Positions 8,323 to 15,490 of a stretch of DNA of 25,821 nt are shown here, piece after piece; position 1 is the first letter of the stretch, and every line of letters begins with the position of its first letter. Origin of the DNA: Deltaproteobacteria bacterium UBA2385 (GTDB lineage Bacteria; Myxococcota_A; UBA796; UBA2385); assembly GCA_002343455.1 (NCBI GenBank), contig DDSR01000405.1:1-25821 (forward strand). The letters run 5' to 3'. A program made the position numbers and the translations under genes. A model generated the notes under the pieces. That model did not search any database. It was not told the origin of the DNA and worked only from the letters and a program-made list of their open reading frames with translations.

Positions 8323-9504
8323 CTACTTGAACAGCCAGCCGAACGCCTTCTTCTCGCTGCCTGGAGCCTCGACCCGAAGGACACCCTCGGTGGCGAGGCT
8401 GACCATCGCGCTGATGTCGCGAACGGCGGCGCTCCGCTTGTCGATCTCGCGCAGGATCCTGCCGCCGTTGATGGCGCTCATGCAGGTCTCCTCGTCCCAG
8501 GCGATGGTGGCCGCGACAGGGACACCCAGGCTGCGCTCGATGTCCGCCAGCGAGAGCTCCAGGCCCTTTCGCCACTTGTTGACGACCAACCGCACCGTGC
8601 CCTTGTCGGTGCCCTGGCGCTCCATCAGCTGCAGGCGTCGCCAGGCGTTCTTCACGCTGGGGACGTCGGGATTGCAGACCAACAGGATCAGGTCGCTGAC
8701 GGCGGTGGTCGTCAGCGTGGCCTCGTCGATGCGGCAGCCGCAGTCCGCGACCGCGTACTGGTAGGTGTCGGCGACCACGGTCAGCACCTGGAGGACCTTC
8801 TCGCCGGCGACGGCCTCGTCCGTGAACAGCTCCATCGGCTGGGCCAGGACGTGCACCTTGCTGGGGTGGACGGACACGGAGCCGCTCAGCATCCGGCTGT
8901 CCAGGCGGGTCACGCTGGCCATCAGGTCGTGGATCGAGCTCTTCGGCTGGAGGTCCAGGAAGGCCGCCACATCGCCCATCGAGAAGTCCAGGTCGACCAC
9001 GCAGACCCGCTGCACGGGGCTGAGCTCGGCGGCGAGGTTGCAGGCCACCAGGGTGGTACCCACCCCGCCCTTGCTGCCGACGACCGAGATGAGCTGGCCT
9101 TGATCTTCGGCCCCCACCGGGGAGAGGTCGGACTCGCGCACCGCCTGTCGAAGCTGAGAGCCATCCGCCGGCAGCACGACGTACTCGCGGTAGCCGGCGC
9201 GCATGGCGGCGCGGATGCGCTCGGGCTCGTTCTGCTGCGACATGGCCACCAGCCGGATGCCCTGGACCTGCGCTTGCAGCAGGGGCCCCAGGCGCACGGC
9301 CTCTTCAAAGTCGCCGTCGAAGCCGGTGATGACCACGTTGGGGCGCTGCGATTGGACCGCGTCAACCGCCTGGGCATACGGAACCGAGCTGGCCGGGAGC
9401 ACGGCTTCGGTGCCCAGGCACTCCCGGATCAGACCCATGCCCCGGGTGTCGACGCCGACGACGACAACCTGGGCTGCTCCTCTACTTGCGCCCTGCCTCC
9501 TCAT
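8323..9504 (-). CDS. tadZ: TadZ/CpaE MinD-like localisation ATPase
   Basis: A 393-residue protein. Residues about 10-125 resemble an atypical receiver domain without a clear phosphoacceptor. Residues about 137-370 form a MinD/ParA-type domain with VVGSKGGVGTTLVACNLA as the deviant P-loop and VCVVDLDFSMGDVAAFLDL after it. The second P-loop Lys of MinD is Thr here, as is common in CpaE/TadZ proteins, which can still bind nucleotide and position the Tad machine at the cell pole. The ribosome binding site AGGAGA overlaps the secretin stop codon (TAGGAGA), so translation should follow directly from rcpA. The C-terminal FGWLFK tail resembles that of other TadZ proteins. Confidence 0.93.
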   Translation of the reverse strand: MRRQGASRGAAQVVVVGVDTRGMGLIRECLGTEAVLPASSVPYAQAVDAVQSQRPNVVITGFDGDFEEAVRLGPLLQAQVQGIRLVAMSQQNEPERIRAAMRAGYREYVVLPADGSQLRQAVRESDLSPVGAEDQGQLISVVGSKGGVGTTLVACNLAAELSPVQRVCVVDLDFSMGDVAAFLDLQPKSSIHDLMASVTRLDSRMLSGSVSVHPSKVHVLAQPMELFTDEAVAGEKVLQVLTVVADTYQYAVADCGCRIDEATLTTTAVSDLILLVCNPDVPSVKNAWRRLQLMERQGTDKGTVRLVVNKWRKGLELSLADIERSLGVPVAATIAWDEETCMSAINGGRILREIDKRSAAVRDISAMVSLATEGVLRVEAPGSEKKAFGWLFK

Positions 9505-9513
9505 GGATGTCTC

Positions 9514-10917
9514 CTAGCGGGCGAGGCCGACCGCGCCCTGGGGGCGGCCGCTCTCGGATTCGGAATCGTTCTTCTGGCCCAGCCGACGATCGGCGCCCAG
9601 CAGGAAGAGCTCGATGTCATTGGGGTTGTTGTCCTCGAAGGCCGTCGGGAGATCGGGGACCTCGCCGGGGGCCATCGGACGAACCAGGCGGGGCGTCACG
9701 AAGATGATCAGCTCGGACTCGTTGCGCTCGTGCCGGACGTAGCGGAAGAGGCTGCCGATGATCGGGATCTCGCCCAGGACCGGCACCCGCGCCGTCACCT
9801 GGTGCGAGCTCTCGTTGATCATCCCGGCCATCGCGAAGGTCATCCCGCTTCCCAGGCGCACATGCGACTGGGTCTTGCGGGCGATGAAGGCCGGGATCTC
9901 GATCCCGGAGGCCCGGGAGGAGTTGCTGGAGTCCACCGAGCTGACCTCGACGTAGGCCCGCATGTCGATGACCTCGTTGGCCAGGACGGTGGGCACGAAG
10001 ACCAGCTTGACGCCGTACTCCTTGTACTCGACCGAGATCTTGTCGCCCTGCTGGGCCACCGGGATCGGGATCTCGCCGCCGGCCAGGAACTCGCCCTGCT
10101 GCCCCGAGAGGGCCACCAGGGTGGGCCGGGCCAGGATCTTGGAGACGTCGTACTGTTCCAGCACCGACATGATCGCGGTCAGGTCGACCGCGCCGCCGAA
10201 GGTGCCGAGCAGCTGGAAGGTCCCGGTGGAGGCCGCCTGGACGAAGCCGCTGTTGATGTTGGTCGCTCCAGGGCGCTCGCCCAGGCCGGCCAGCACGGAG
10301 GCCGGACCTTCCAGGGTCAAGCCCAGCGCGTTGTCACCCCAGATGGCGTTCATGCCCAGCTCGCGGAGGGCGCGCCGGTCGACCTCGGCGAAGACCACCT
10401 CGAGCTGGATCTGGTGATCGCCCGCGACGGTCATCAGGTTGATGAACTCCTCGTCGTAGATGCGGGCGATGCCGGCGACACGCTCGAGGGTCTCGATGTC
10501 CGAGACCGGACCCTCGACCACCAGCCGCTGCATCAGGGGGTAGACCCGAGGGGGGTTGCTGGAGACCGTGTGGTCGACCCGGCGGACCATGTCGCTGAGG
10601 TCCTCGTGGACCGTCAAGGTGTAGGACACCGGGGTCTCGGGCGTGTCCTTGAACCAGACCCAGAGGTCGGTGGAGCCGACCTCGAGGCCGCGCACCTGGA
10701 ACTGGCCGGGAGTGAGCTGCTTGAGCTCGGCAACGTCGTCGTTGCTGATCAGGACCCGCAGGATGTCGCGGCTCTCCTGGTAGATGAAGGACTGGCCGAC
10801 CGGGACGTCGACCCACTGGGAGCCCTGCTGAGCCTGGGCGTCGGTGGGGGCCATCATGGCCGCGGCCATCATCGGAATCGCGAGGGCCGCCGTGAGCAGC
10901 CGGACGAGGGACTTCAT
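9514..10917 (-). CDS. rcpA: RcpA/CpaC Tad secretin
   Basis: A 467-residue outer-membrane secretin. A Sec signal peptide ends at about AQA-QQG (residue 29). An N-terminal pilus-secretin domain (about 35-105) contains GSTDLWVW. A BON/N-domain follows at about 105-190, and the secretin domain at about 200-420 contains VLARPTLVALSGQQGEFLAGGEIPIPV-type sequence and the VPVLGEIPIIGSLFR motif near the end. It forms the multimeric channel through which the Flp pilus leaves the cell. The C-terminal tail of about 45 residues is polar and low in hydrophobics, perhaps a pilotin contact. It starts 29 bp after cpaB with ribosome binding site TGGAGTG. Confidence 0.95.
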   Translation of the reverse strand: MKSLVRLLTAALAIPMMAAAMMAPTDAQAQQGSQWVDVPVGQSFIYQESRDILRVLISNDDVAELKQLTPGQFQVRGLEVGSTDLWVWFKDTPETPVSYTLTVHEDLSDMVRRVDHTVSSNPPRVYPLMQRLVVEGPVSDIETLERVAGIARIYDEEFINLMTVAGDHQIQLEVVFAEVDRRALRELGMNAIWGDNALGLTLEGPASVLAGLGERPGATNINSGFVQAASTGTFQLLGTFGGAVDLTAIMSVLEQYDVSKILARPTLVALSGQQGEFLAGGEIPIPVAQQGDKISVEYKEYGVKLVFVPTVLANEVIDMRAYVEVSSVDSSNSSRASGIEIPAFIARKTQSHVRLGSGMTFAMAGMINESSHQVTARVPVLGEIPIIGSLFRYVRHERNESELIIFVTPRLVRPMAPGEVPDLPTAFEDNNPNDIELFLLGADRRLGQKNDSESESGRPQGAVGLAR

Positions 10918-10946
10918 GGGTTCACTCCAGAGACGGAAGGTTCTGC

Positions 10947-11894
10947 TCAGCGGCCACGCTTGGTCTTGTCGTCGATCTTGTTGCCCTGATCGTCGAACTT
11001 CACGGAGGTGCTCTCGGAGCCCTGGATGACCTCGACCGTGTCGGCGGGGCCGGTCTCGGCGGGCTTGGTGACCCGCCCGGGGCGACGGCCGGTCGTGGCG
11101 GCCTTGGTGTCCACCTTGGGGTCCAGGCCGATGATGTTGCTGATGACGAGCGGGCCATGGCTCTCGATGTGGGTGATGTCGACGTCGCTACGCAGGACCA
11201 GGTGCAGCTCACCGCGGGAGGTCGAGAGGGCCAGCTTCTCGGCCTCCTCCAGGGTCACTTCCAGCGTGACCGAGGGCTTCTGGCGCCGGGCGCGGTTCTG
11301 CTTCTCCTTCTCCTGCTCTTCGTTGGTGCCGAGGTTGCTGTCCACGGCGAGCACCTTGATGCCCTGCAGGATGGTCTCGGTCACCCACTTGTTGCCGTCG
11401 ACCTCTTCATCGGGCTTGATGGTGACGATCACGTCGACGAAGTTGTTGGGCTGGAGGAAGCCGGCGACACCGGACTCGGTGTTGACCTCGATGGCCATGG
11501 CGCGCTTGCCGGGGGTGACGATCGCGTTCAGGCCGATGCCGGCGTCGCGGCGCGCGAGGCGCTCGGTGCGGATCAGCTCGTTGGCCAGGATGCGCTCGCG
11601 GGGGGTTCGACCCACCACCTCGTCGACCGACTGGAAGGCCGCGTCCGGAGGCACCATCTCGGGCATCAGGTCGCGCAGGGCCACGTCCTGCTGGGTGATC
11701 GGGATCCCCATGTACAGGTCGCGGATCGCCACGACGGTCTGCACCGTCTCCTGGCGCTGCGCCTGCATGGCGCTCTGCTCCTGGTAGGACCGGACCACCT
11801 GAACGGCGAAGGCTGCGGTCACCGCGGCGGCCACGAGGGCGGCGGCGATGAACAACATGGAACGGGATCGCGGGGAGGACTGCTGGCGCGCCAT
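10947..11894 (-). CDS. cpaB: CpaB/RcpC periplasmic pilus assembly protein
   Basis: A 315-residue protein with one N-terminal TM anchor (about residues 13-32). A SAF-like domain (about 48-115) includes VVAIRDLYMGIPITQQDVALRDL, and the RcpC/CpaB core (about 120-240) includes KRAMAIEVNTESGVAGFLQPNN. The C-terminal region of about 75 residues is charged and Pro/Gly/Thr-rich and probably disordered. CpaB/RcpC spans the periplasm and links the inner-membrane platform to the secretin. It is the first gene of the main tad block; a GGAG ribosome binding site precedes the ATG. About 200 bp without a gene lies upstream. Confidence 0.93.
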   Translation of the reverse strand: MARQQSSPRSRSMLFIAAALVAAAVTAAFAVQVVRSYQEQSAMQAQRQETVQTVVAIRDLYMGIPITQQDVALRDLMPEMVPPDAAFQSVDEVVGRTPRERILANELIRTERLARRDAGIGLNAIVTPGKRAMAIEVNTESGVAGFLQPNNFVDVIVTIKPDEEVDGNKWVTETILQGIKVLAVDSNLGTNEEQEKEKQNRARRQKPSVTLEVTLEEAEKLALSTSRGELHLVLRSDVDITHIESHGPLVISNIIGLDPKVDTKAATTGRRPGRVTKPAETGPADTVEVIQGSESTSVKFDDQGNKIDDKTKRGR

Positions 11895-12096
11895 GGGGGC
11901 TCCGCGGTTGCTGTTGCGATGGGTGGGAGTCGGACGGTCGGGTGAACCCAGGTTCGCGGGCGATTCTAGCCGCCCCTGTTGCTGGGATTTCTGCGGATGA
12001 CGAAATCTGAGGGAGAAGAGGACCGCTGGGAGGGGAGCCTATCGAAGGCGGTCAACAAGGTCCAGCACTTGTCTCTTCTTGTCGGTCGAGAGGCCC
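11895..12096. other. Intergenic leader of the tad operon
   Basis: This 202-bp stretch between tadV and cpaB is the only sizeable non-coding gap inside the minus-strand pilus region. It has lower GC than the genes around it and carries no convincing ORF on either strand. I see one -10-like hexamer reading toward cpaB (separate entry), a weak 5-bp hairpin around it and no poly-T terminator after tadV. I found no GG-N10-GC pair of the sigma-54 type. It is the most likely promoter region for the tad operon, though read-through from rnd-tadV is possible. Confidence 0.6.
11963..11968 (-). promoter_or_regulatory. Candidate -10 box for the tad operon
   Basis: Minus-strand TAGAAT matches 5 of 6 positions of the sigma-70 -10 consensus and lies about 70 nt upstream of the cpaB ATG. 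The hexamer 17 bp upstream (GAAATC) is a poor -35 box, so an activator may be required if this is a promoter. GGGCG and CGCCC arms flank it with an 8-nt loop. Confidence 0.3.
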
Positions 12097-12555
12097 TCAC
12101 CAGAAGCGAAAGAGGCCAAACGCGGCCCCGAGGGTGGCGATCGCGAAGCCAATCGCGTGGGGCACCTGGGCGGCCGGAGGGAGCTCCCGTCCGGTTGCGC
12201 GTGCGGCGCGACGGGCGAACAGGAAGGCCAGCGCCAGCACCCCGTGGATGGCGGTCCCGGCGATGATCGCCTGCAGGACCAGGGACCACCCCAGGAAGGC
12301 GCCCGCCACCATCATCATCTTGACGTCGCCGCCGCCCATGTGGCGGGTCGCGAAGGGCACGATCAGCACCAGGAGCGCGACCGTCGCGCCAAGCAGCGCG
12401 GAGCCCAATCCCACCAGGCCGCCGTCCTGGAACCCCAGCGCCCCGCCCAGCAGCAGGCCCGCCAGGATGAGCGGGTTGGGGATGCGCCGCTGCCAGACGT
12501 CCCAGGTCGCGGCGGTGATCATCAACACCGAGAGGATCGTCAGGGAGAGGTTCAT
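12097..12555 (-). CDS. tadV: TadV/CpaA prepilin peptidase
   Basis: A 152-residue polytopic inner-membrane aspartyl protease of the A24 type, the usual size for TadV/CpaA, which lacks the N-terminal methylase domain of PilD. The catalytic aspartates are D19 (in DVWQRRIPNP) and D77 (in MGGGDVKMMM). About five TM helices are visible. It should cleave the Flp prepilin leader and the TadE/F pseudopilins. I chose the ATG at 12553-12555, which overlaps the RNase D stop by 4 nt (ATGA); the open frame continues upstream but only as a shadow of rnd. It lies 202 bp upstream of cpaB on the same strand. Confidence 0.93.
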   Translation of the reverse strand: MNLSLTILSVLMITAATWDVWQRRIPNPLILAGLLLGGALGFQDGGLVGLGSALLGATVALLVLIVPFATRHMGGGDVKMMMVAGAFLGWSLVLQAIIAGTAIHGVLALAFLFARRAARATGRELPPAAQVPHAIGFAIATLGAAFGLFRFW

Positions 12556-13682
12556 CCCGCCCCTCCCTGTGGCGCGGCCAGCGCGGGCATGCCCTCGGCC
12601 AGGCTGAGCGTCGACCGGCCCTGCCAGAAGGCCTCCAGCTGAGGCTTCAGGGCCTGCTCCCGCCAGCCGCGGAGCGCGCCCGGGCCCCCCTCCGCCACGG
12701 CCTGGAGCCACTCGCTGCTGAGGGCGAGGCTGGCCGAGATCCCGTGGCCCCGCTCGAAGGCCATGGCCCAGGCCCTCAGCATCGCGCTGCGGGCCGGGAC
12801 CTCGGGGGCCACGGGGGCCGGGGGCGGGCCCGAGCGGGCGCGCCGGAGGCTGCCCAGGATCGCCTCGCCCATGCTTCGGCGCAGCCCGGAGGAGACGCGG
12901 CGATCCTCGGCGAGCTGGTCGAGCGAGGCCGGTCGGCTCCGCGCCAGGGCCAGGAGGAGGCCATCGGCCAGGATGTGGCGCGGAGGCTGGTCGCGGTCCT
13001 GGGCGAGCTGCTCGCGCCAGGTGAGCAGCCCGACCAGGGCGGCGCGCTCGTCGTCGTCGAGCTCGGGCGCGATCTCCCAGCTTCGCCAGAGGTCCAGGGA
13101 GACCTGCCATGGGGGCGTCTCGTCCAGCAGCTCCAGGCTGGCCTGGCCGGCCCAGGCGAGGTGTCCCCGCGGCGCGATCTCGTCCTCGATCGACCGCACC
13201 AGCCCGTGGAGCAGGCCCACGTCGGCGGCGGCATAGGCGAGCTGCTCGGGGCTGAGGGGCCGACGTCCCCAGTCGCTCATCGCCCGCGAGGGCGGGGGCT
13301 GAAGGCCCAGCCAGCGGTCCAGCAGGCGCTCGAGCTTGGCCGGGTAGCGGCCCCCGACGAAGGCCGCCATGCGCTGGGCATCCAGCACATCGTCGGGCGC
13401 CTGGCCGGTGTGCTGCAGCAGCAGGTGCAGGTCCATGGCGCCGCCGTGGACCAGCCAGGTCCGCCCCTTGACCAGGCTGGCCAGGGGCCAGAGGGTGGCG
13501 CGGGTGGTGTCGATCACCCAGCAGCGGCCGTCCTCGGTGGCGATCTGCACCAGCATCAGGTCGGGGTGGTAGCGGCGCTCGGCATGGAACTCGGTGTCGA
13601 GGGCCAGCCGTGCCTCGCCCTCCAGGGTCCGGGCCAGGGCTTCGACGTCTTCGGTGTGCTCGATGAGCTTGGGCGCTTGCAT
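12552..13682 (-). CDS. rnd: RNase D-type 3'-5' exoribonuclease
   Basis: A 376-residue DEDDy exonuclease. Exo I is LALDTEFH (D29, E31), Exo II is HGGAMDLHLL (D84) and Exo III is YAAAD (Y150, D154), so the active site is complete. A HRDC-like helical domain follows at about residues 205-265 and a second, weaker one at about 305-365, as in bacterial RNase D, which trims tRNA and other small RNA 3' ends. The ATG at 13680-13682 was chosen because the protein begins just before the exonuclease fold; longer in-frame extensions are shadows of phnX. No ribosome binding site precedes it. Its stop overlaps the tadV start (ATGA). Confidence 0.92.
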   Translation of the reverse strand: MQAPKLIEHTEDVEALARTLEGEARLALDTEFHAERRYHPDLMLVQIATEDGRCWVIDTTRATLWPLASLVKGRTWLVHGGAMDLHLLLQHTGQAPDDVLDAQRMAAFVGGRYPAKLERLLDRWLGLQPPPSRAMSDWGRRPLSPEQLAYAAADVGLLHGLVRSIEDEIAPRGHLAWAGQASLELLDETPPWQVSLDLWRSWEIAPELDDDERAALVGLLTWREQLAQDRDQPPRHILADGLLLALARSRPASLDQLAEDRRVSSGLRRSMGEAILGSLRRARSGPPPAPVAPEVPARSAMLRAWAMAFERGHGISASLALSSEWLQAVAEGGPGALRGWREQALKPQLEAFWQGRSTLSLAEGMPALAAPQGGAG

Positions 13683-13724
13683 CCGGCCGACGTTATCCCG
13701 GCGGGTCGCCCTCGGAGGCTCTTC
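13683..13724. promoter_or_regulatory. 42-bp divergent promoter region, rnd / BtaA-like gene
   Basis: Only 42 bp separate two divergent starts. On the minus strand GATAAC (13692-13697), or the shifted TAACGT, lies 9 or 7 nt before the rnd ATG with no ribosome binding site between, which fits a leaderless transcript. On the plus strand GGAGG at 13714-13718 serves the BtaA-like ATG. The exact start sites are inference. Confidence 0.4.
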
Positions 13725-14687
13725 ATGTCGACTGGACCGACGACGCCTGGACTGGCAGCCGTCTGGACCTGGGGAGATCCCGGGCTGGTCGTCGCTGCCT
13801 TGGAGCCCCAGGGCGCGCGGACCTTCGTGGTCTGCGGGCGAGGCGACTCGCCCATGCTGGTCCTGGCGGCAGGGCCGAGCGCGCTCCGGGTGTGCGAGCC
13901 TCGGGCCGAGGCGCGGGCCCTCTTCGCCCTCAAGCTGGCGGCGGCCTGGACCCTGCCGCGCCCCACCCTGCGCAGCCTCTTCGGGATGGACGAGGCCGGG
14001 CGGCGGATCTTCCTCTATCACTACGTCCGGGAGGGTCGGCAGGAGGGCCGCGGACCGCCTCCGCCGGGGCTGGCCGGTGAGGCCCGGGCCTTCTGGGACG
14101 CTCGTGAGCCGCTGATCCGCGAGGGGCTGGCCAGCGGCGGTGAGCGGGAGCGTCGGGAAGCCCTGGTTCGGCGGCTGGTCGGGTCGGTCTCGGGCGGCCG
14201 CCCCCCCGGGGGGCGTCGGCTGCGCCTCCTGGCCCAGGCGGCGCTGTCCCCCCGGCTGGGCCTGCAGCGGGCGCAGGGGCTCGCCTCGCGCCTGGACGCC
14301 CTCGCCCGGCGACGCAGCCCCCTGGCGCTGCGGCTGCTGGAGGGGCCCTCTGCCCTGCCCGATCTCTCCCCCTGGATGCAGGAGCAGGCTCTCGTCCAGA
14401 TCGCCCGGCGCCCTCCGGTCGAGCTCGACCCGCTGCCGCCCGCCCTGGCGCTCGCCCGGCTCCCCGCGGGCTCGCTGGACGCGGTGCACCTCGGCCTGGA
14501 GGTGGAGGCCGCCAGCCTGCAGGCGGCGGCCCAGGCCCTGGCCCCCGGCGGGCGCCTGCTGCTGCGGAGCGCCTCGCCCCCGCCGACCACCGCCGGGCTG
14601 GTGCTCGACGCCCAGCGCAGCCGGGAGCTGCAGGCGCAGGACCAGGCGCTGCTGCTGGAGCGGCCCTGGCTGCTGCGCCGCCGCTAG
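13725..14687 (+). CDS. BtaA-like (DUF3419) protein, degenerate SAM-binding motif
   Basis: The 320-residue product resembles BtaA, the S-adenosylmethionine:diacylglycerol 3-amino-3-carboxypropyltransferase of betaine-lipid synthesis. The layout matches: WGDP near the start, a nucleotide-binding-like strand FVVCGRGDS (34-42), RVCEPRAEARALFALKLAA (55-73), a LRSLFG element (82-87), RAFWDAREPLIREG (121-134), and a C-terminal GSLDAVHLGLE...ALAPGGRLLLR methyltransferase-like hairpin. Against typical BtaA, the glycine-rich SAM loop and the acidic DLNP-type motif are altered, so activity is uncertain. No BtaB N-methyltransferase is nearby. A GGAGG site at 13714-13718 fixes the ATG. Its TAG stop shares the CTAG palindrome with the phnX stop (4-nt convergent overlap). 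Confidence 0.6.
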   Translation: MSTGPTTPGLAAVWTWGDPGLVVAALEPQGARTFVVCGRGDSPMLVLAAGPSALRVCEPRAEARALFALKLAAAWTLPRPTLRSLFGMDEAGRRIFLYHYVREGRQEGRGPPPPGLAGEARAFWDAREPLIREGLASGGERERREALVRRLVGSVSGGRPPGGRRLRLLAQAALSPRLGLQRAQGLASRLDALARRRSPLALRLLEGPSALPDLSPWMQEQALVQIARRPPVELDPLPPALALARLPAGSLDAVHLGLEVEAASLQAAAQALAPGGRLLLRSASPPPTTAGLVLDAQRSRELQAQDQALLLERPWLLRRR

Positions 14688-15490
14688 GGGCGCTCTCCCC
14701 GGGCCAGCCGCGCGTCCAGCTCGACGATCGCCTCGGGGAGCTGGGCGAGGCTGGGGATCACCAGGTGGGCGCCGGCCTCGATCAAGGTGGCCGAGGCGGC
14801 CTCTTCGAGCCTCGCCCGCTGCCCGGGGGCCAGCGCTGCGAGCTCGTCCCGGCTCAGCCCGAGCAGGCTCCCGGTGCGCGAGACGCCGACCGTCCAGAAG
14901 GCCGCGTTGCGCCCCGCCTGCATGTCGACCACCGTGTCCCCGACCGCCACCAGGGCGTGGTGTGGCCAGGCGCCCAGGCGGCGGGCGGCCTCCCAGTTCA
15001 GGAAGGGGGCGGGTCGGCCCTCGGGCACCTCGTCGGCGGCGACGGCGCAGTCGGGGCGGTAGCCCTGGCGGGAGGCGTGATCCTGCACCACGTCGAGCAT
15101 GGCGCGGATGTAGCCGGTGGTCGAGCCGACGCGCAGGCCGCGGGCGCGCAGGGCGGCGATCGCCTCGACGACGCCGTCGATGGGCGTGGAGTAGCGCGGC
15201 AGGCACTCGATCTGCAGCGGGATGGCCGCGGCGTAGAGGGCCTCCTCGTCCTCGACGGAGGGGAGGCTCCCCTTGGCCCGGCGCCAGGCCTCGGCGACCG
15301 CGGGCATGGCGCAGACGCGGCGGATGTGCTCGCGCTTGTGGACCCCCATCGGCTCCCGCGCCTCGGCGAGGGTGATCGCGACGCCCTGGCGAGCGAAGAC
15401 CTCGACGAAGACGCCGGCGGGGGCGATGCTGCCGTGGTCGACGGTGGTCCCGGCCCAGTCCAGGATGACGGCCTGGATGGAGGGGCTCAT
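14684..15490 (-). CDS. phnX: Phosphonoacetaldehyde hydrolase
   Basis: A 268-residue HAD-superfamily enzyme that splits phosphonoacetaldehyde into acetaldehyde and phosphate. The nucleophile D11 lies in ILDWAGTTVD, and the Schiff-base lysine K52 in MGVHKREHIRR, the hallmark of PhnX. Motif II VGSTTGY and motif IV VGDTVVDM are intact. The length is typical. The ATG overlaps the phnW stop by 4 nt (ATGA), so the two enzymes are made together. This is the second step of aminoethylphosphonate breakdown, carried out in the cytoplasm. Confidence 0.97.
   Translation of the reverse strand: MSPSIQAVILDWAGTTVDHGSIAPAGVFVEVFARQGVAITLAEAREPMGVHKREHIRRVCAMPAVAEAWRRAKGSLPSVEDEEALYAAAIPLQIECLPRYSTPIDGVVEAIAALRARGLRVGSTTGYIRAMLDVVQDHASRQGYRPDCAVAADEVPEGRPAPFLNWEAARRLGAWPHHALVAVGDTVVDMQAGRNAAFWTVGVSRTGSLLGLSRDELAALAPGQRARLEEAASATLIEAGAHLVIPSLAQLPEAIVELDARLARGERP

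Noticed and set aside
7300..10989. Plus-strand open frame of 1229 codons across the tad genes
   Set aside because: It is antisense to tadA, tadZ and rcpA, which have clear motifs. The translation is rich in Gln/His/Gly/Asp without domains, as expected from the opposite strand of GC-rich genes.
11895..12096. Possible sigma-54 promoter upstream of the tad operon
   Set aside because: I looked for GG-N10-GC spacing because an NtrC-like regulator is encoded downstream, but found no acceptable pair.
12556..13110. Extended tadV frame of 337 codons
   Set aside because: The upstream part is an Arg/Pro/Gly-rich shadow of rnd. The hydrophobic peptidase begins at 12555 with an ATGA overlap.
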